Shown: piece by piece, positions 56,801-63,871 of the stretch
Layout of the letters: each line of letters begins with the position of its first letter
Position numbering within the stretch: the first letter of the stretch is position 1
Assembly (NCBI GenBank): GCA_903821875.1
Contig: CAIJMU010000167.1
Span: 1 to 63,871 of the forward strand
Origin: an uncultured Spirochaetota bacterium
Lineage (GTDB): Bacteria; Spirochaetota; Spirochaetia; Treponematales; Rectinemataceae
Reading direction: 5' to 3'
DNA length: 63,871 bases
Made by a program: the position numbers and the translations under genes
The notes under the pieces: generated by a model
Database searches by the model: none
The model's input: the letters and a program-made list of their open reading frames with translations, nothing else
Told to the model about the DNA's origin: nothing

Positions 56801-57339
56801 TCATGGCCGCCGAGAAGATGAAGTTGGTGAGCCAAATCGTCCCGGTTCTCGAGGCGATCGTCTTTCATGGCTGCGCACGGCTCGAGGCCGAGCCCGATTC
56901 AGCGCGCCGCGCAGTCATCGAGCGTGCTGGTACAGCCCAGGCCGCCCGACTTGTCAGAACTGCCCGCAAGTACGCCTATTACAAAGCATCCGCCCTCCGC
57001 ATCGCCGGCACCTGGGACTGGCTCACCGGGAAACGGAAGAAAGCCCTTGCCCTCTGGGTCGAGGGCCTCGAGGTCGCAGAGCGACTCGAACTGCTGCCAG
57101 AGCTCGGGAAGATCAGGCTCGAAGCAGCCAAACGCTTCCTGAATGCGGGTGCGGCGCGCGTCCCCGGGGCAAAAACATCCGACGGATTTGAGCTTTCCGG
57201 TGAGGGCTCACGAGCACTCCTCGACAATGCCCTCGCCATCTTCGGGAAGCTCGGTCTCGCAAAGGACGCCGAGGAAGCGCGCCAGCTCGTTGACGCGATG
57301 CAAGCGCAGGCCTTGTCGCGCATCGACGGAGGACCGTGA
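53866..57339 (+). CDS. Class III nucleotidyl cyclase fused to AAA ATPase and TPR-like repeats
   Basis: 1157 residues from ATG 53866 after GGGAG. Cyclase domain (about 12-185): ATILFADIAGFTALSETLDP with the first metal Asp, VDKFIGDSVMALFG with the second metal Asp and a Lys in the base-recognition position, DFTVIGDAVNLASRLEGV with the transition-state Asn and Arg. All catalytic positions look intact, so an adenylate cyclase is likely. ATPase domain (about 210-490): Walker A G-D-A-G-L-G-K-S-R-L, Walker B LFILEDLHWADEST. The rest (about 600-1150) is helical, TPR-like. Cytoplasmic, no membrane segment. The combination is known from large multi-domain regulators in actinobacteria, cyanobacteria and others. 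Isolated gene. Confidence 0.88.
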   Translation: MATPSAATASERRQATILFADIAGFTALSETLDPEEVTAIVNSFYAIARRVIVSHGGTVDKFIGDSVMALFGVPIALEQAPRKAIEAAIGLMAEFRAFSSVQAGGPPLELHIGINSGTVVSGGMGSEGNKDFTVIGDAVNLASRLEGVAKAGQIIVGPLTWRYEREHFRFAEGKPVTVKGKSEAVQVWELLGELEDCEEGSVQDRAIQSVLVGREAELGKLGSQAALLHEGSGSIVSLIGDAGLGKSRLCAEFRASEAMKGFTVLEGRALSSGRTLSYWPIIEIIKSWASIGEDDGEEAALGRLEAAIRAVLPETYSDVFPYLSVLIGLKPRGEAGKAIEGTASETMSKLIARSCRELIGAATGLRPILFILEDLHWADESTLELVRSLSALVEEKPIMFLLVYRPGFGPALEAFRTALAGRHPTRLVDIALDALGSGESETLVRNLLRAKGFPESVMERIVKNSEGNPFFIEEVIRSFIDSGAIRAEGGGFVAGDGIVEASVPNGINEVIMARVDRLDPKLKELLRVASVNGRIFFGRVIEKVAEEPDCLGERMGILQEMQLVRERRRMGELEYLFKHVLVQEAIYNSLLISTRRELHLLVAKAIEECFPDRANEFLGMLAWHYSRGEDTEKAEEFLEKAGRVALESGASSEALVFLKEALESYKKKVGSEAVPERLAVFEALLAKATLSKGRNPEALRYYDEALRHLGVEPPQGLALTLQAVLGIARMVAFIYLPFARSRRNASERESGILDTLVERFQSLSMSDDDLWLLTGFAAIKDGLKWEPSTNSRILANIGTIPAFLSLFGLFHGTSKRILEMVEKTASDEHARAMFEWGAMGFNLLHGESRLEYKKATVDVFIKKGGFIYARWYLTWAGYGLSCAGRFEEVEEIGRMLESLALDFDMPPYALGCLAVRTLAHLSRRESSDALRLVEELLERSERVEEPNEYTFSLSYKLMALVQADRLDESDLVVQEMHKLMAAEKMKLVSQIVPVLEAIVFHGCARLEAEPDSARRAVIERAGTAQAARLVRTARKYAYYKASALRIAGTWDWLTGKRKKALALWVEGLEVAERLELLPELGKIRLEAAKRFLNAGAARVPGAKTSDGFELSGEGSRALLDNALAIFGKLGLAKDAEEARQLVDAMQAQALSRIDGGP

Positions 57340-57921
57340 TGGAATGCCCTGGGTGGCGGCGCTCCATCGTCGAGGGCGAGCGACTCGGCATCAGGGCGCC
57401 ACGGAAGGTTATCGCAGCGGAACTCGCGATGATTGCCTGGGTGTCCCTCGGTCCAGTCTGCCCGCTAAAGCCGGACGCTTTTCCTGTACTCCGAGGGGGA
57501 GCCTTCCCGGCATCGGTGGGGCGTCTTTGATTATTGGGCAGCGATGAACGATGATTGGGGGGAGGGAAGGGCAGGAATATGGTGTCAGACGATCAGGTCA
57601 TTGGCGGGGATGGACATAAAAGGGTTTAACTGTTTGTACTCGATACCAAGTCTTTGGTGTTCATTGTTAGCTTGGCTTTGGAACCACGATGCCCTAGACT
57701 TCTTAGGACAGACGGAAGACGGGTTTGCCGTCGCCAGGGCTCTGATCGGTGCGCGATCCGGAGAATTCGCCGTTTGTACCTGGAACGCAGAGCCTGGCTG
57801 GTATCCTTGCATGAATACTCCCCTGGGTGCGGGCGCAGCAGCGGCCTCGCGACCGTCGAGCTTGCCAATTCGGCTGGGCGAGTATTCGTAACCCTGTCGC
57901 AGTAACGTCTTCTCGAGTCAC
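57340..57921. other. Gap with an AraC tail and no complete gene
   Basis: Apart from the AraC-tail remnant at 57462-57505 no gene is supported. The base composition becomes less GC-rich from about 57600 on, which may mark the left border of the MarR/UvrA-like insertion. Confidence 0.4.
57462..57505 (-). pseudogene. 3' tail of an AraC-family regulator gene
   Basis: The minus strand reads S-P-S-E-Y-R-K-S-V-R-L-stop, the same as the last residues of the AraC-type gene at 62448 (S-E-Y-G-K-S-V-R-L). The DNA ctaaagccggacgcttttcc is identical in both places. Confidence 0.7.
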
Positions 57922-59025
57922 CTACTTGGTGACGATGGTCACGGCGGTGAGACGGGCCGTCACCTCGATCACATAGCGGTCGGTCGCCTCTTCGTAACCT
58001 GGACTGCGATAGAACGTTTGGGCAGCCGCGCTCATGTCTTCCCCATCGACGATCAGGCTCGATTCGCTTCGCCCCAGGCGTACCTGGAGGGCGGTGGCCA
58101 CAGCGCACCGAAGCACAACATTGTTGGCATTGCCCGCGATCCGTACCGTCACGCTTGCCACTGCTTGTGGCAGGGTGATCTCGATGTTACTAGCTTTGGC
58201 AGTCAGGTCGAGTGCGCTGATCGCGACGTGTCGCAAATCGGCTGTACACGGTGCACTGCTGGTCACCAGGTTGAGCTGCCACTTGATGCCCCCATTGAGT
58301 GTGAGTTCCGCTGTGTTGGAACTGCGGTTGAAGCGAGTATGCGGATATGACAGCGTGACAACCCCGTCTTCCGCCAGGACGGTCGGCACCCGCGCGCCAA
58401 ACTGCGCCCGGAGCAGGTCGGGCTGAGTTGGGTCACCGGTTATGGTCAACCGCGTCGCTCCCAGGGTCGTCATGAGCTTTCCCGCCGCCGCCGTACCCCG
58501 GCTCACGGTTATCCTTTGGCTCTTCTTGGTTTCGCCGTAGTCTCCGCTGGCGGCTGGGTGCCGGAGTTTGACCGCTTCGTCCAGCGTTAAGGAGCCGCTG
58601 CGGGCCAGTTGATCGACCAACAGCGTCAACTCCTCATCACTGTAGCGCATGATCATCGCCTCGGTGGCGTGCGCGAGAGAGGTATAGAGCACACCTATCT
58701 CGCGCTCCATCGCTGTACCGTCCGCCTCGACGATCACTCGGCGTCGGTCGTGAGGATCACTGGTGCGCCGGACGAACCCCACCCGCACAAGCCGGTCGAT
58801 CATCGCGGTGACCGCGCCGGTGGTTAAGCTCGTGTGCGAGGCGAGTTGCCCGGCGGTCATGGGCCCATGCAAGCGCAACACGTTTGCACAGTGCAAGTCG
58901 GCGATGTTGAGCGCCAACTGGTCGGCGGCGGCCTGCTCGAACATCACGATCGCGGCGGTATAAAGCTGGGTCTGGTGGTTGAACGCTTCGAGCAACTGCG
59001 CTCGGTCGCGTGACGGGCTTGACAT
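57922..59025 (-). CDS. MarR-family regulator fused to a DUF4097-like beta domain
   Basis: 367 residues from ATG 59025 (GGGAG at 8 nt). Winged helix (about 30-145): LHGPMTAGQLASHTSLTTGA, VTAMIDRLVRVGFVRRTSDP, H-D-R-R-R-V, typical MarR. The C-terminal half (about 190-367) consists of regular short beta strands (V-V-T-L-S-Y, T-A-E-L-T-L-N-G-G-I-K-W-Q-L-N-L, ISALDLTAKASNIEITLPQA), like the DUF4097 beta-helix. MarR proteins are normally about 150 residues; the extra domain is unusual and may sense a ligand. Divergent from the UvrA-like gene with a perfect palindrome between them. Codon use differs from the GC-richer genes nearby. Confidence 0.82.
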   Translation of the reverse strand: MSSPSRDRAQLLEAFNHQTQLYTAAIVMFEQAAADQLALNIADLHCANVLRLHGPMTAGQLASHTSLTTGAVTAMIDRLVRVGFVRRTSDPHDRRRVIVEADGTAMEREIGVLYTSLAHATEAMIMRYSDEELTLLVDQLARSGSLTLDEAVKLRHPAASGDYGETKKSQRITVSRGTAAAGKLMTTLGATRLTITGDPTQPDLLRAQFGARVPTVLAEDGVVTLSYPHTRFNRSSNTAELTLNGGIKWQLNLVTSSAPCTADLRHVAISALDLTAKASNIEITLPQAVASVTVRIAGNANNVVLRCAVATALQVRLGRSESSLIVDGEDMSAAAQTFYRSPGYEEATDRYVIEVTARLTAVTIVTK

Positions 59026-59052
59026 ACAGACGCACTCCCTATATGTTTTGAG

Positions 59053-59072
59053 TATCTTAATATATTAAGATA
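59053..59072. promoter_or_regulatory. Perfect 20-bp palindrome, candidate MarR operator
   Basis: Arms tatcttaata / tattaagata with no spacer, AT-only except for the two C-G pairs. It lies 28 bp upstream of the marR-like start in the divergent region and has the length and symmetry of MarR operators. Confidence 0.7.
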
Positions 59073-59329
59073 ATTATCTAGTACGAATGTTCGACCGATT
59101 GAGAGGATATCACGAATCGGGATCGAGCGCAGCGGAGATATAGCGATGCAGTTATCACCCTCAGCCCCACCCACCCCCGAGTTGGCGCAGCATTGATGCT
59201 ACTACTGCCGCGACGGACGTCGGACGCCGCACCACGGGTGTAGTCCATACCCTGGCCGATAGCGTTGCTTACCATTGGCCTTCTTATGAAGGGTCGTATT
59301 CGCAAGCCCACCAGACCAAGGAGATCGCG

Positions 59330-61567
59330 ATGTCAAGCCGATCACATATTGAAGTGCGTAGGGCACGTGAGAACAACCTCAAGCAGATTTCATTGGATAT
59401 CCCCAAGCAGCAGATTACGGTCTTTACCGGAGTCTCGGGCTCGGGCAAATCATCGCTGGTCTTTGATACCATCGCCGCCGAGGCCCAGCGGCAGCTCAAC
59501 GAGACGTTCACCTCGTTCGTCCAGGGTTTCCTGCCGAGCTACGGCCAGCCCGATGTGGACAGCATCGCAAACCTCAACGCTCCCATCATCATCGACCAGA
59601 AGCGCGTCGGTGGGGGGGTGCGCTCGACCGTCGGAACCTACACCGATATCGCCGCGCCACTGCGAATGCTGTTTGCGACCGTGGGACGACCGACGTCTGG
59701 GCCGGCAAATAACTTCTCGTTCAACACACCACAGGGCATGTGTCCAGAGTGCGAGGGGATCGGGACGACGGCCCGACTGGCGATGGATCGCTTCCTGGAC
59801 CGAAGCAAATCACTCAACGAAGGCGCGTTGCTGCACCCCGAGTTCAAGGTCGGCAAGTGGTTCTGGAAAACCTATGCTCTCTCTGGGCTCTTCGACAATG
59901 ACAAACCGATCACCGCGTACAACGAGCAGGAACTGCATAAACTCCTCCATGGCGCAGAGGTCAAAGTCGACTTTGGCGCGTTTGGCAATCTGCACTACGA
60001 AGGGCTGCTGGAGCGGTTCCACCGGGTCTACTTGAAGAAAGACGCGGCGGCGATGTCCGAGCGCAATCGAGCGGTGTTTTCACACTATACCGACGCACAG
60101 ACCTGCCCGATCTGCAACGGTGGTCGGCTCAACCCAGTTGCGCTCTCCTGCCGGATTCAGGGCAAGAATATCGCCGAGGTAACGGGTATGGAAGCCACTG
60201 AGCTCATCCCCTTTCTCGGCAGCGTGACCGACCCCCTCGGCATGAAAGTAGCGGCGAACCTGACCGTACATATCCAACAACTGGTCGATATCGGGCTCGG
60301 CTACCTCACCCTTGACCGCGAGACCGGGACTCTCTCGGGTGGCGAGTCGCAACGGCTTAAGCTGATCCGGCATTTGGGGAACAGCCTGACCGAGATGCTC
60401 TATATCCTCGATGAGCCGAGCGTCGGACTGCACGCTCGCGATGTCGCCCGGCTCAACGGACTGCTACGGCAATTACGCGACAAGGGGAATACCGTATTGG
60501 TGGTTGAGCACGATCCGGATGTAATCGCGATTGCCGATCACATTGTCGATATCGGTCCGCGCGCCGGCACCCACGGCGGCGAAGTGGTCTTTGAGGGGAC
60601 CTATGCAGGCTTGCAGCGGGCCGCGACGCTAACCGGGCAGTATCTCAGCCAGCGGTTGCCGATCAAGCAGCAGGTGCGCCAGCCGACCGGGCAGCTGCCG
60701 ATCCGCAACGCGACTCGGCACAACCTGAAGGACATCTCGGTCGACATCCCGACGGGTGTGTTGACGGTTGTCACCGGCGTGGCAGGTTCTGGCAAGAGTA
60801 CGCTGATCAATCAGGTTTTTTTGGCGCGGTATCCCGATGCTCTAGTGATCGACCAATCGCGGGTAGTGGCGAATAGCCGCTCGGCACCGGTCACCTACAC
60901 TGGTATCATGGACCCCATCCGCCAGGCTTTTGCCAAGGCGAATGGGGTCAACGCAGCGCTTTTCAGCTTCAACTCGGCGGGTAGCTGTTCGAACTGCAAT
61001 GGGCTAGGCGTGATCTTCACCGACCTCGCATTCATGGAAGGAATCACCACCCGCTGCGAAACCTGCGAAGGCAAGCGCTTCAAGTCTGAGGTGCTGGCAT
61101 ACCATCTTCGTGGCCAAACGATCAGCGACGTGCTGAACATGACGGTAGAGACTGCGCTCGCCTTCTTCAGCGAACCCAAGATCCTCCCTATTCTCCAGTC
61201 GATGCAGGATGTCGGGCTGGGCTACCTCACTCTCGGACAGCCGCTCACGACGCTGTCTGGTGGCGAAGGGCAGCGGCTTAAGCTGGCCACGGAGCTCCAC
61301 AAAAAGGGGAGTGTGTATGTGATGGACGAGCCCACGACAGGTCTACATCTCTCGGATATTGGCTTGTTGATGGGGATCATCGACCGATTGGTGGATGCGA
61401 GGAACACGGTTATTGTGATCGAACACCACCTGGACGTCATTCGACAGGCGGATTGGATCATCGATTTGGGGCCGGAGGGCGGTAGCGACGGCGGCAACCT
61501 GCTGTTCGCAGGGCCCCCGTCGGCGCTGAAAGGCTGCACTCGTAGCATCACCGCGCAATTTGTGTAG
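59330..61567 (+). CDS. Short UvrA-like ABC ATPase, possible drug-resistance type
   Basis: 745 residues from ATG 59330 after AAGGAG with perfect spacing. Two ABC halves: Walker A G-V-S-G-S-G-K-S-S-L (about 36) and G-V-A-G-S-G-K-S-T-L (about 485); signatures L-S-G-G-E-S-Q-R-L-K-L and L-S-G-G-E-G-Q-R-L-K-L; Walker B I-L-D-E-P-S-V-G-L-H and V-M-D-E-P-T-T-G-L-H. Zinc-type Cys clusters CPECEGIG, CPICNGG, CSNCNGLG and CETCEG remain. It is about 200 residues shorter than UvrA of excision repair. Such short forms occur next to regulators and are linked to protection against DNA-binding drugs (DrrC-like). The MarR neighbour supports a stress-induced role. Repair function is not excluded. Confidence 0.87.
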   Translation: MSSRSHIEVRRARENNLKQISLDIPKQQITVFTGVSGSGKSSLVFDTIAAEAQRQLNETFTSFVQGFLPSYGQPDVDSIANLNAPIIIDQKRVGGGVRSTVGTYTDIAAPLRMLFATVGRPTSGPANNFSFNTPQGMCPECEGIGTTARLAMDRFLDRSKSLNEGALLHPEFKVGKWFWKTYALSGLFDNDKPITAYNEQELHKLLHGAEVKVDFGAFGNLHYEGLLERFHRVYLKKDAAAMSERNRAVFSHYTDAQTCPICNGGRLNPVALSCRIQGKNIAEVTGMEATELIPFLGSVTDPLGMKVAANLTVHIQQLVDIGLGYLTLDRETGTLSGGESQRLKLIRHLGNSLTEMLYILDEPSVGLHARDVARLNGLLRQLRDKGNTVLVVEHDPDVIAIADHIVDIGPRAGTHGGEVVFEGTYAGLQRAATLTGQYLSQRLPIKQQVRQPTGQLPIRNATRHNLKDISVDIPTGVLTVVTGVAGSGKSTLINQVFLARYPDALVIDQSRVVANSRSAPVTYTGIMDPIRQAFAKANGVNAALFSFNSAGSCSNCNGLGVIFTDLAFMEGITTRCETCEGKRFKSEVLAYHLRGQTISDVLNMTVETALAFFSEPKILPILQSMQDVGLGYLTLGQPLTTLSGGEGQRLKLATELHKKGSVYVMDEPTTGLHLSDIGLLMGIIDRLVDARNTVIVIEHHLDVIRQADWIIDLGPEGGSDGGNLLFAGPPSALKGCTRSITAQFV

Positions 61568-61806
61568 TGTCAGTTTCAGGCGATACAGGGTGTTATCAAT
61601 CGCGCATTCACAAAACATGTGTAACGTCCTTGCCAAGAACCGGGAGAGCTGGCAGGTTTACTCAATTCAATGCCTACAAGACCGTCCGGGATGCCACGGC
61701 CGACGTCTTCGACCAACGGCCTAGGTCCCGCGGGATTCCGACCTGTTTAAGCCCTACCTGGAGTCACCGGGATGCAGGTCTTTGGTCTGATCGTAAACAC
61801 CCTTCC

Positions 61807-61835
61807 TTGACCCCTGTATATTCCTGCAATATACT
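61807..61835 (+). promoter_or_regulatory. Promoter and operator of the third BrnTA module
   Basis: TTGACC (61807-61812), 17-bp spacer, TATACT (61830-61835). The inverted repeat gtatat-tcctgca-atatac (61816-61834) covers the spacer and -10 box. The toxin ATG at 61842 is where transcription should start. Confidence 0.65.
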
Positions 61836-61841
61836 TGATCT

Positions 61842-62147
61842 ATGATCAACGCCGAGGTGACTGGCTTCGACTGGGACGAGCAGAACACGGACAAGAACCG
61901 AAACAAGCACGGCGTCGAAGCGATGGAGTGCGAGGAAGTCTTCTTCCACCAACCCTTGGTGGTGACCTTCGACACCATGCACTCGCAGGACGAACAGCGG
62001 TTCCATGCGCTGGGTCAGACCGACAAAGCCCGCCTGCTATTGTTGGTCTACACCATCCGGAGCCAAAAGATCCGGGTGATCTCGGCCCGAGACATGAGCC
62101 GAAAGGAGCGGAAAATCTATGAGAGCCACCACAATGCCACTACCTGA
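61842..62147 (+). CDS. brnT: BrnT-type toxin 3
   Basis: 101 residues from ATG 61842. Marks: F-D-W-D-E-Q-N-T-D-K-N-R-N-K-H-G-V, C-E-E-V-F-F, Q-D-E-Q-R-F-H-A-L-G-Q-T, RLLLLVYTIRSQKIRVISAR and D-M-S-R-K-E-R-K-I-Y-E. This is a full-length BrnT, unlike copies 1 and 2, and belongs to a different branch. RelE-like ribosome-dependent RNase. No Shine-Dalgarno sequence; promoter position suggests a leaderless mRNA. The antitoxin gene overlaps its end by 29 bp. Confidence 0.88.
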   Translation: MINAEVTGFDWDEQNTDKNRNKHGVEAMECEEVFFHQPLVVTFDTMHSQDEQRFHALGQTDKARLLLLVYTIRSQKIRVISARDMSRKERKIYESHHNATT

Positions 62148-62385
62148 GTTTGCGGACGAAGCCGAGGAAACCCTGTTCTGGCAGACCCATGATTCGACGG
62201 ACTATGTGGACTGGACAAAGGCCGAGTCCGTGACGTTTTCCAACCTTCAGCCCAGCCTCAAGAGCATTTCGCTCAGGCTTCCCGAACCCATGTTGGCCCG
62301 GCTCAAGTCGCTCGCCAATGAGCGCGATGTGCCCTACCAGTCCCTCATCAAGATGATCCTGGCCGACCATCTCGCACACTCCTGA
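62119..62385 (+). CDS. CopG/BrnA-type antitoxin 3
   Basis: 88 residues from ATG 62119 with AAAGGAG nearby inside the toxin gene. It reads TLFWQTHDSTDYVDWTKAES, then SLKSISLRLPEPMLARLKSL (ribbon and helix) and N-E-R-D-V-P-Y-Q-S-L-I-K-M-I-L. The N-terminal W-x-T-H-D-S-T-D-Y motif is common in antitoxins of BrnT toxins. It should neutralise the toxin and repress the promoter over the inverted repeat at 61816-61834. Confidence 0.87.
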   Translation: MRATTMPLPEFADEAEETLFWQTHDSTDYVDWTKAESVTFSNLQPSLKSISLRLPEPMLARLKSLANERDVPYQSLIKMILADHLAHS

Positions 62386-62447
62386 AGGAGATCACTCATG
62401 CCAGCCATGGTCCCTGGCAGACCGGAAATCGCACTGGTGATGCACCG

Positions 62448-63587
62448 CTAAAGCCGGACGCTTTTCCCGTACTCCGAGGGTGTGCAACCCATGATGCCCT
62501 TGAAGGCCTCGTTGAAGGCCGACTTCGAGTTGAAGCCCGAGTCGAAGGCGACGCCCAAGATGGAGAGCCTCTTGGCCTCCCCCAATGCAATTTTCCGCTT
62601 CACTTCTTCGACGCGGCATTCGTTGACATAGCGGTAAAAATTCTTGCCCAGCCTGTCGTTGATGACCTGGGTCAGGTGGTGCCGCTGGACTCCCAGGGCG
62701 AGGGCCAGATCCTCGATCGTAAGGTCGGCATCAAGCCAGGGCCTGTCCGACAGCATGCGCTCTTCCAGGCGAGCAAGGAGGGCGGTCGCCTCGTCATCCC
62801 TTAGACCCGACTTTTCGTACTTCCTCGCGGGCGCATCTTCGACGCCAGGGAGCTCAGGTTCCGGAACAGTGCCCCTGGCGACCTTGAAGATGACCGGCTG
62901 CTTGATGGCGCAAAAACCGAAAATGACGGCGAAGAACAGTGTGCCGGCGTCGCGCATGCTGGTGGCTTCGGAGCTCATGCTCCCGCTAGTCCCGGGGAAA
63001 ATCAGCTCTCCCAGGATGGCCATGGCATAGGCCAGGAAAAAGCCAAGGGTGATCCCACCGAGCCACCTGAGATTGATCGCTATCGAATCATGGGAAAAGT
63101 AATCCGGAATGCCCTTTGCGTGCGCGCGCAGCATGGCGACGAGCTTCAGGGTATAGGCCAGGAAGGAAATTACCATCAGTATGCTGATAATCATGAGCCC
63201 CGGATCCGGGAAGGCGCCATTCGCCGGGCCGGCAGTGGTCCAGGCTGGCCTGTTAAGGCCAATGACCAGGGCGAAGCCGACAGAAGCCAGGACGGGAAGG
63301 AAATGGAGGAGGGTGAGCGGACTTCGCAGGGAACCAGGGTGGATGACGCTTCGGGCATAGAGGTAAAGAAAGGGGCCGAAGGCCAGGGGTACTCCGGAAA
63401 AGAGGCTGAATCCCAGATAGGGGAAGGAGATGCCCCCGGAAAGGAGGAGCTTTTCCAGCATGGGCAGGGCGAGGATGAGCATGAAGGCGGCGGCGTCCCT
63501 GTCGGCGTCCGCAAGCGGGCGCTTGGTCAGGAGGAGGAGGCAGGTGAATGCGGCGATCGAGCTTCCTGCGATGATGATGGCGACCAT
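62448..63587 (-). CDS. AraC-family regulator with an N-terminal membrane sensor
   Basis: 379 residues from ATG 63587 with AAGGAG upstream. Seven hydrophobic segments cover about residues 3-225, then a linker, then an AraC DNA-binding domain (about 270-379): LTIEDLALALGVQRHHLTQV, G-K-N-F-Y-R-Y-V-N-E-C-R-V-E-E-V-K, SILGVAFDSGFNSKSAFNEA, ending S-E-Y-G-K-S-V-R-L. Membrane-tethered AraC proteins with seven helices are known from spirochaetes and Bacteroidetes. Ligand and targets unknown. Its last codons are the text that recurs as tails at 57.5 kb and 21.4 kb and, less exactly, in the DUF1566 leaders. Confidence 0.9.
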   Translation of the reverse strand: MVAIIIAGSSIAAFTCLLLLTKRPLADADRDAAAFMLILALPMLEKLLLSGGISFPYLGFSLFSGVPLAFGPFLYLYARSVIHPGSLRSPLTLLHFLPVLASVGFALVIGLNRPAWTTAGPANGAFPDPGLMIISILMVISFLAYTLKLVAMLRAHAKGIPDYFSHDSIAINLRWLGGITLGFFLAYAMAILGELIFPGTSGSMSSEATSMRDAGTLFFAVIFGFCAIKQPVIFKVARGTVPEPELPGVEDAPARKYEKSGLRDDEATALLARLEERMLSDRPWLDADLTIEDLALALGVQRHHLTQVINDRLGKNFYRYVNECRVEEVKRKIALGEAKRLSILGVAFDSGFNSKSAFNEAFKGIMGCTPSEYGKSVRL

Positions 63588-63647
63588 GGCGGCTCCTTCG
63601 ACCGAGAGTACCGTGGAATCACTGCGGATGGAAATGCGAGGAGGTGA

Positions 63648-63871
63648 TCATGAAGGCCCTGCACCAACTCCTCCCCCCTTGCCTTCATTCCCTGGTCGAG
63701 GTATCCAGCGCGCCCGGGCCCCTTCGATGAACGAAGGCTCCTCGGCGGGCTTTACGCCTGCCACCAAATCTTCAAAGGCAGCCATGAATGACTTCTTGCG
63801 CCCATGATCGGCCCGAACTTGATCCACGAGCTTTTCCCATTCCTCATGTAGCCCAGCCTTGGCATAACAGC
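63648..63871 (-). CDS. C-terminus of a SWIM-type zinc-finger protein (5' end outside window)
   Basis: The minus strand is open from the right edge to TGA at 63648-63650. It reads CYAKAGLHEEWEKLVDQVRA, DHGRKKSFMAAFEDLVAGVK and PSFIEGARARWIPR. The L-H-x-E-W-x-x-L-V-x-x-V-R-A-x-H-x-R-K pattern is that of the C-terminus of SWIM-domain proteins; the zinc finger itself would lie outside the window. The AraC-type gene starts 60 bp downstream on the same strand. Confidence 0.6.
   Translation of the reverse strand, partial: CYAKAGLHEEWEKLVDQVRADHGRKKSFMAAFEDLVAGVKPAEEPSFIEGARARWIPRPGNEGKGGGVGAGPS

Overview
The window is GC-rich (roughly 60 percent by eye) and looks chromosomal. It most likely comes from a spirochaete or a close relative. 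A stray 5' fragment reads like a spirochaete-type CheA N-terminus, there is a chemoreceptor with a separate Cache-domain protein, and lipoproteins with DUF1566 (Lcl C-terminal, lectin-like) domains are abundant. This assignment is inference; no rRNA, tRNA or housekeeping marker is present. No CRISPR array, tRNA, rRNA or intact transposable element was seen.

Layout. 1-1050: tail of a repeat-rich protein and its terminator. 1.6-8 kb: a GT-C-like membrane protein, two intact DUF1566 lipoproteins, a MazEF-type module and an SGNH hydrolase. 8.4-11.7 kb: a scrap-yard of broken genes (DUF4160, PIN tail, DUF1566 tail, IS91 transposase piece, M14 peptidase piece, membrane-protein remnant). 12-17.3 kb: two adjacent large lipoproteins with repeated W-K-G / Y-Y-N-T / Y-I-Y-D-G units. 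17.4-23.5 kb: another DUF1566 gene, DUF1566 fragments, a dead beta-barrel gene, and BrnTA, AbrB-PIN and HigBA modules. 23.8-33.7 kb: mixed accessory genes (beta-lactamase-fold lipoprotein, chemoreceptor plus Cache protein, dead moxR, second BrnTA, AT-rich RNA methyltransferase, DUF4287/DUF5655 protein, glutathione peroxidase). 34-36.8 kb: arsenic operon arsR-arsD-arsA without a pump. 37-38.8 kb: decayed arsR, PIN and DUF1566 genes. 39-44.3 kb: a TetR-linked operon of two alpha/beta-hydrolase lipoproteins, a propeller-like protein, an unknown lipoprotein and a 31-residue membrane peptide. 44.3-49 kb: FG-GAP protein, TerC, small membrane protein, ZIP transporter. 49.2-53.5 kb: DUF4143 ATPase and an ABC transporter with a YtrA-type GntR regulator. 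53.9-57.3 kb: a 1157-residue cyclase-AAA-TPR signalling protein. 57.9-61.6 kb: a MarR-type regulator divergent from a short UvrA-like ATPase. 61.8 kb to the end: third BrnTA, an AraC-type membrane regulator and the tail of a SWIM-type protein.

The dominant theme is gene-family expansion with decay. Three intact DUF1566 genes (starts at 4450, 7823 and 19358) share a 5' leader that contains a conserved hairpin and begins at what reads as the last codons of an AraC-type gene. At least six further DUF1566 loci are broken, mostly retaining 3' ends. Toxin-antitoxin modules are unusually dense, and several have promoters that place the toxin start codon at or near the transcription start. The candidates for undescribed biology are this lipoprotein cassette family and its leader, the twin repeat-lipoprotein operon, the TetR-hydrolase operon, the ArsD-AhpD fusion, and the MarR/UvrA-like pair.
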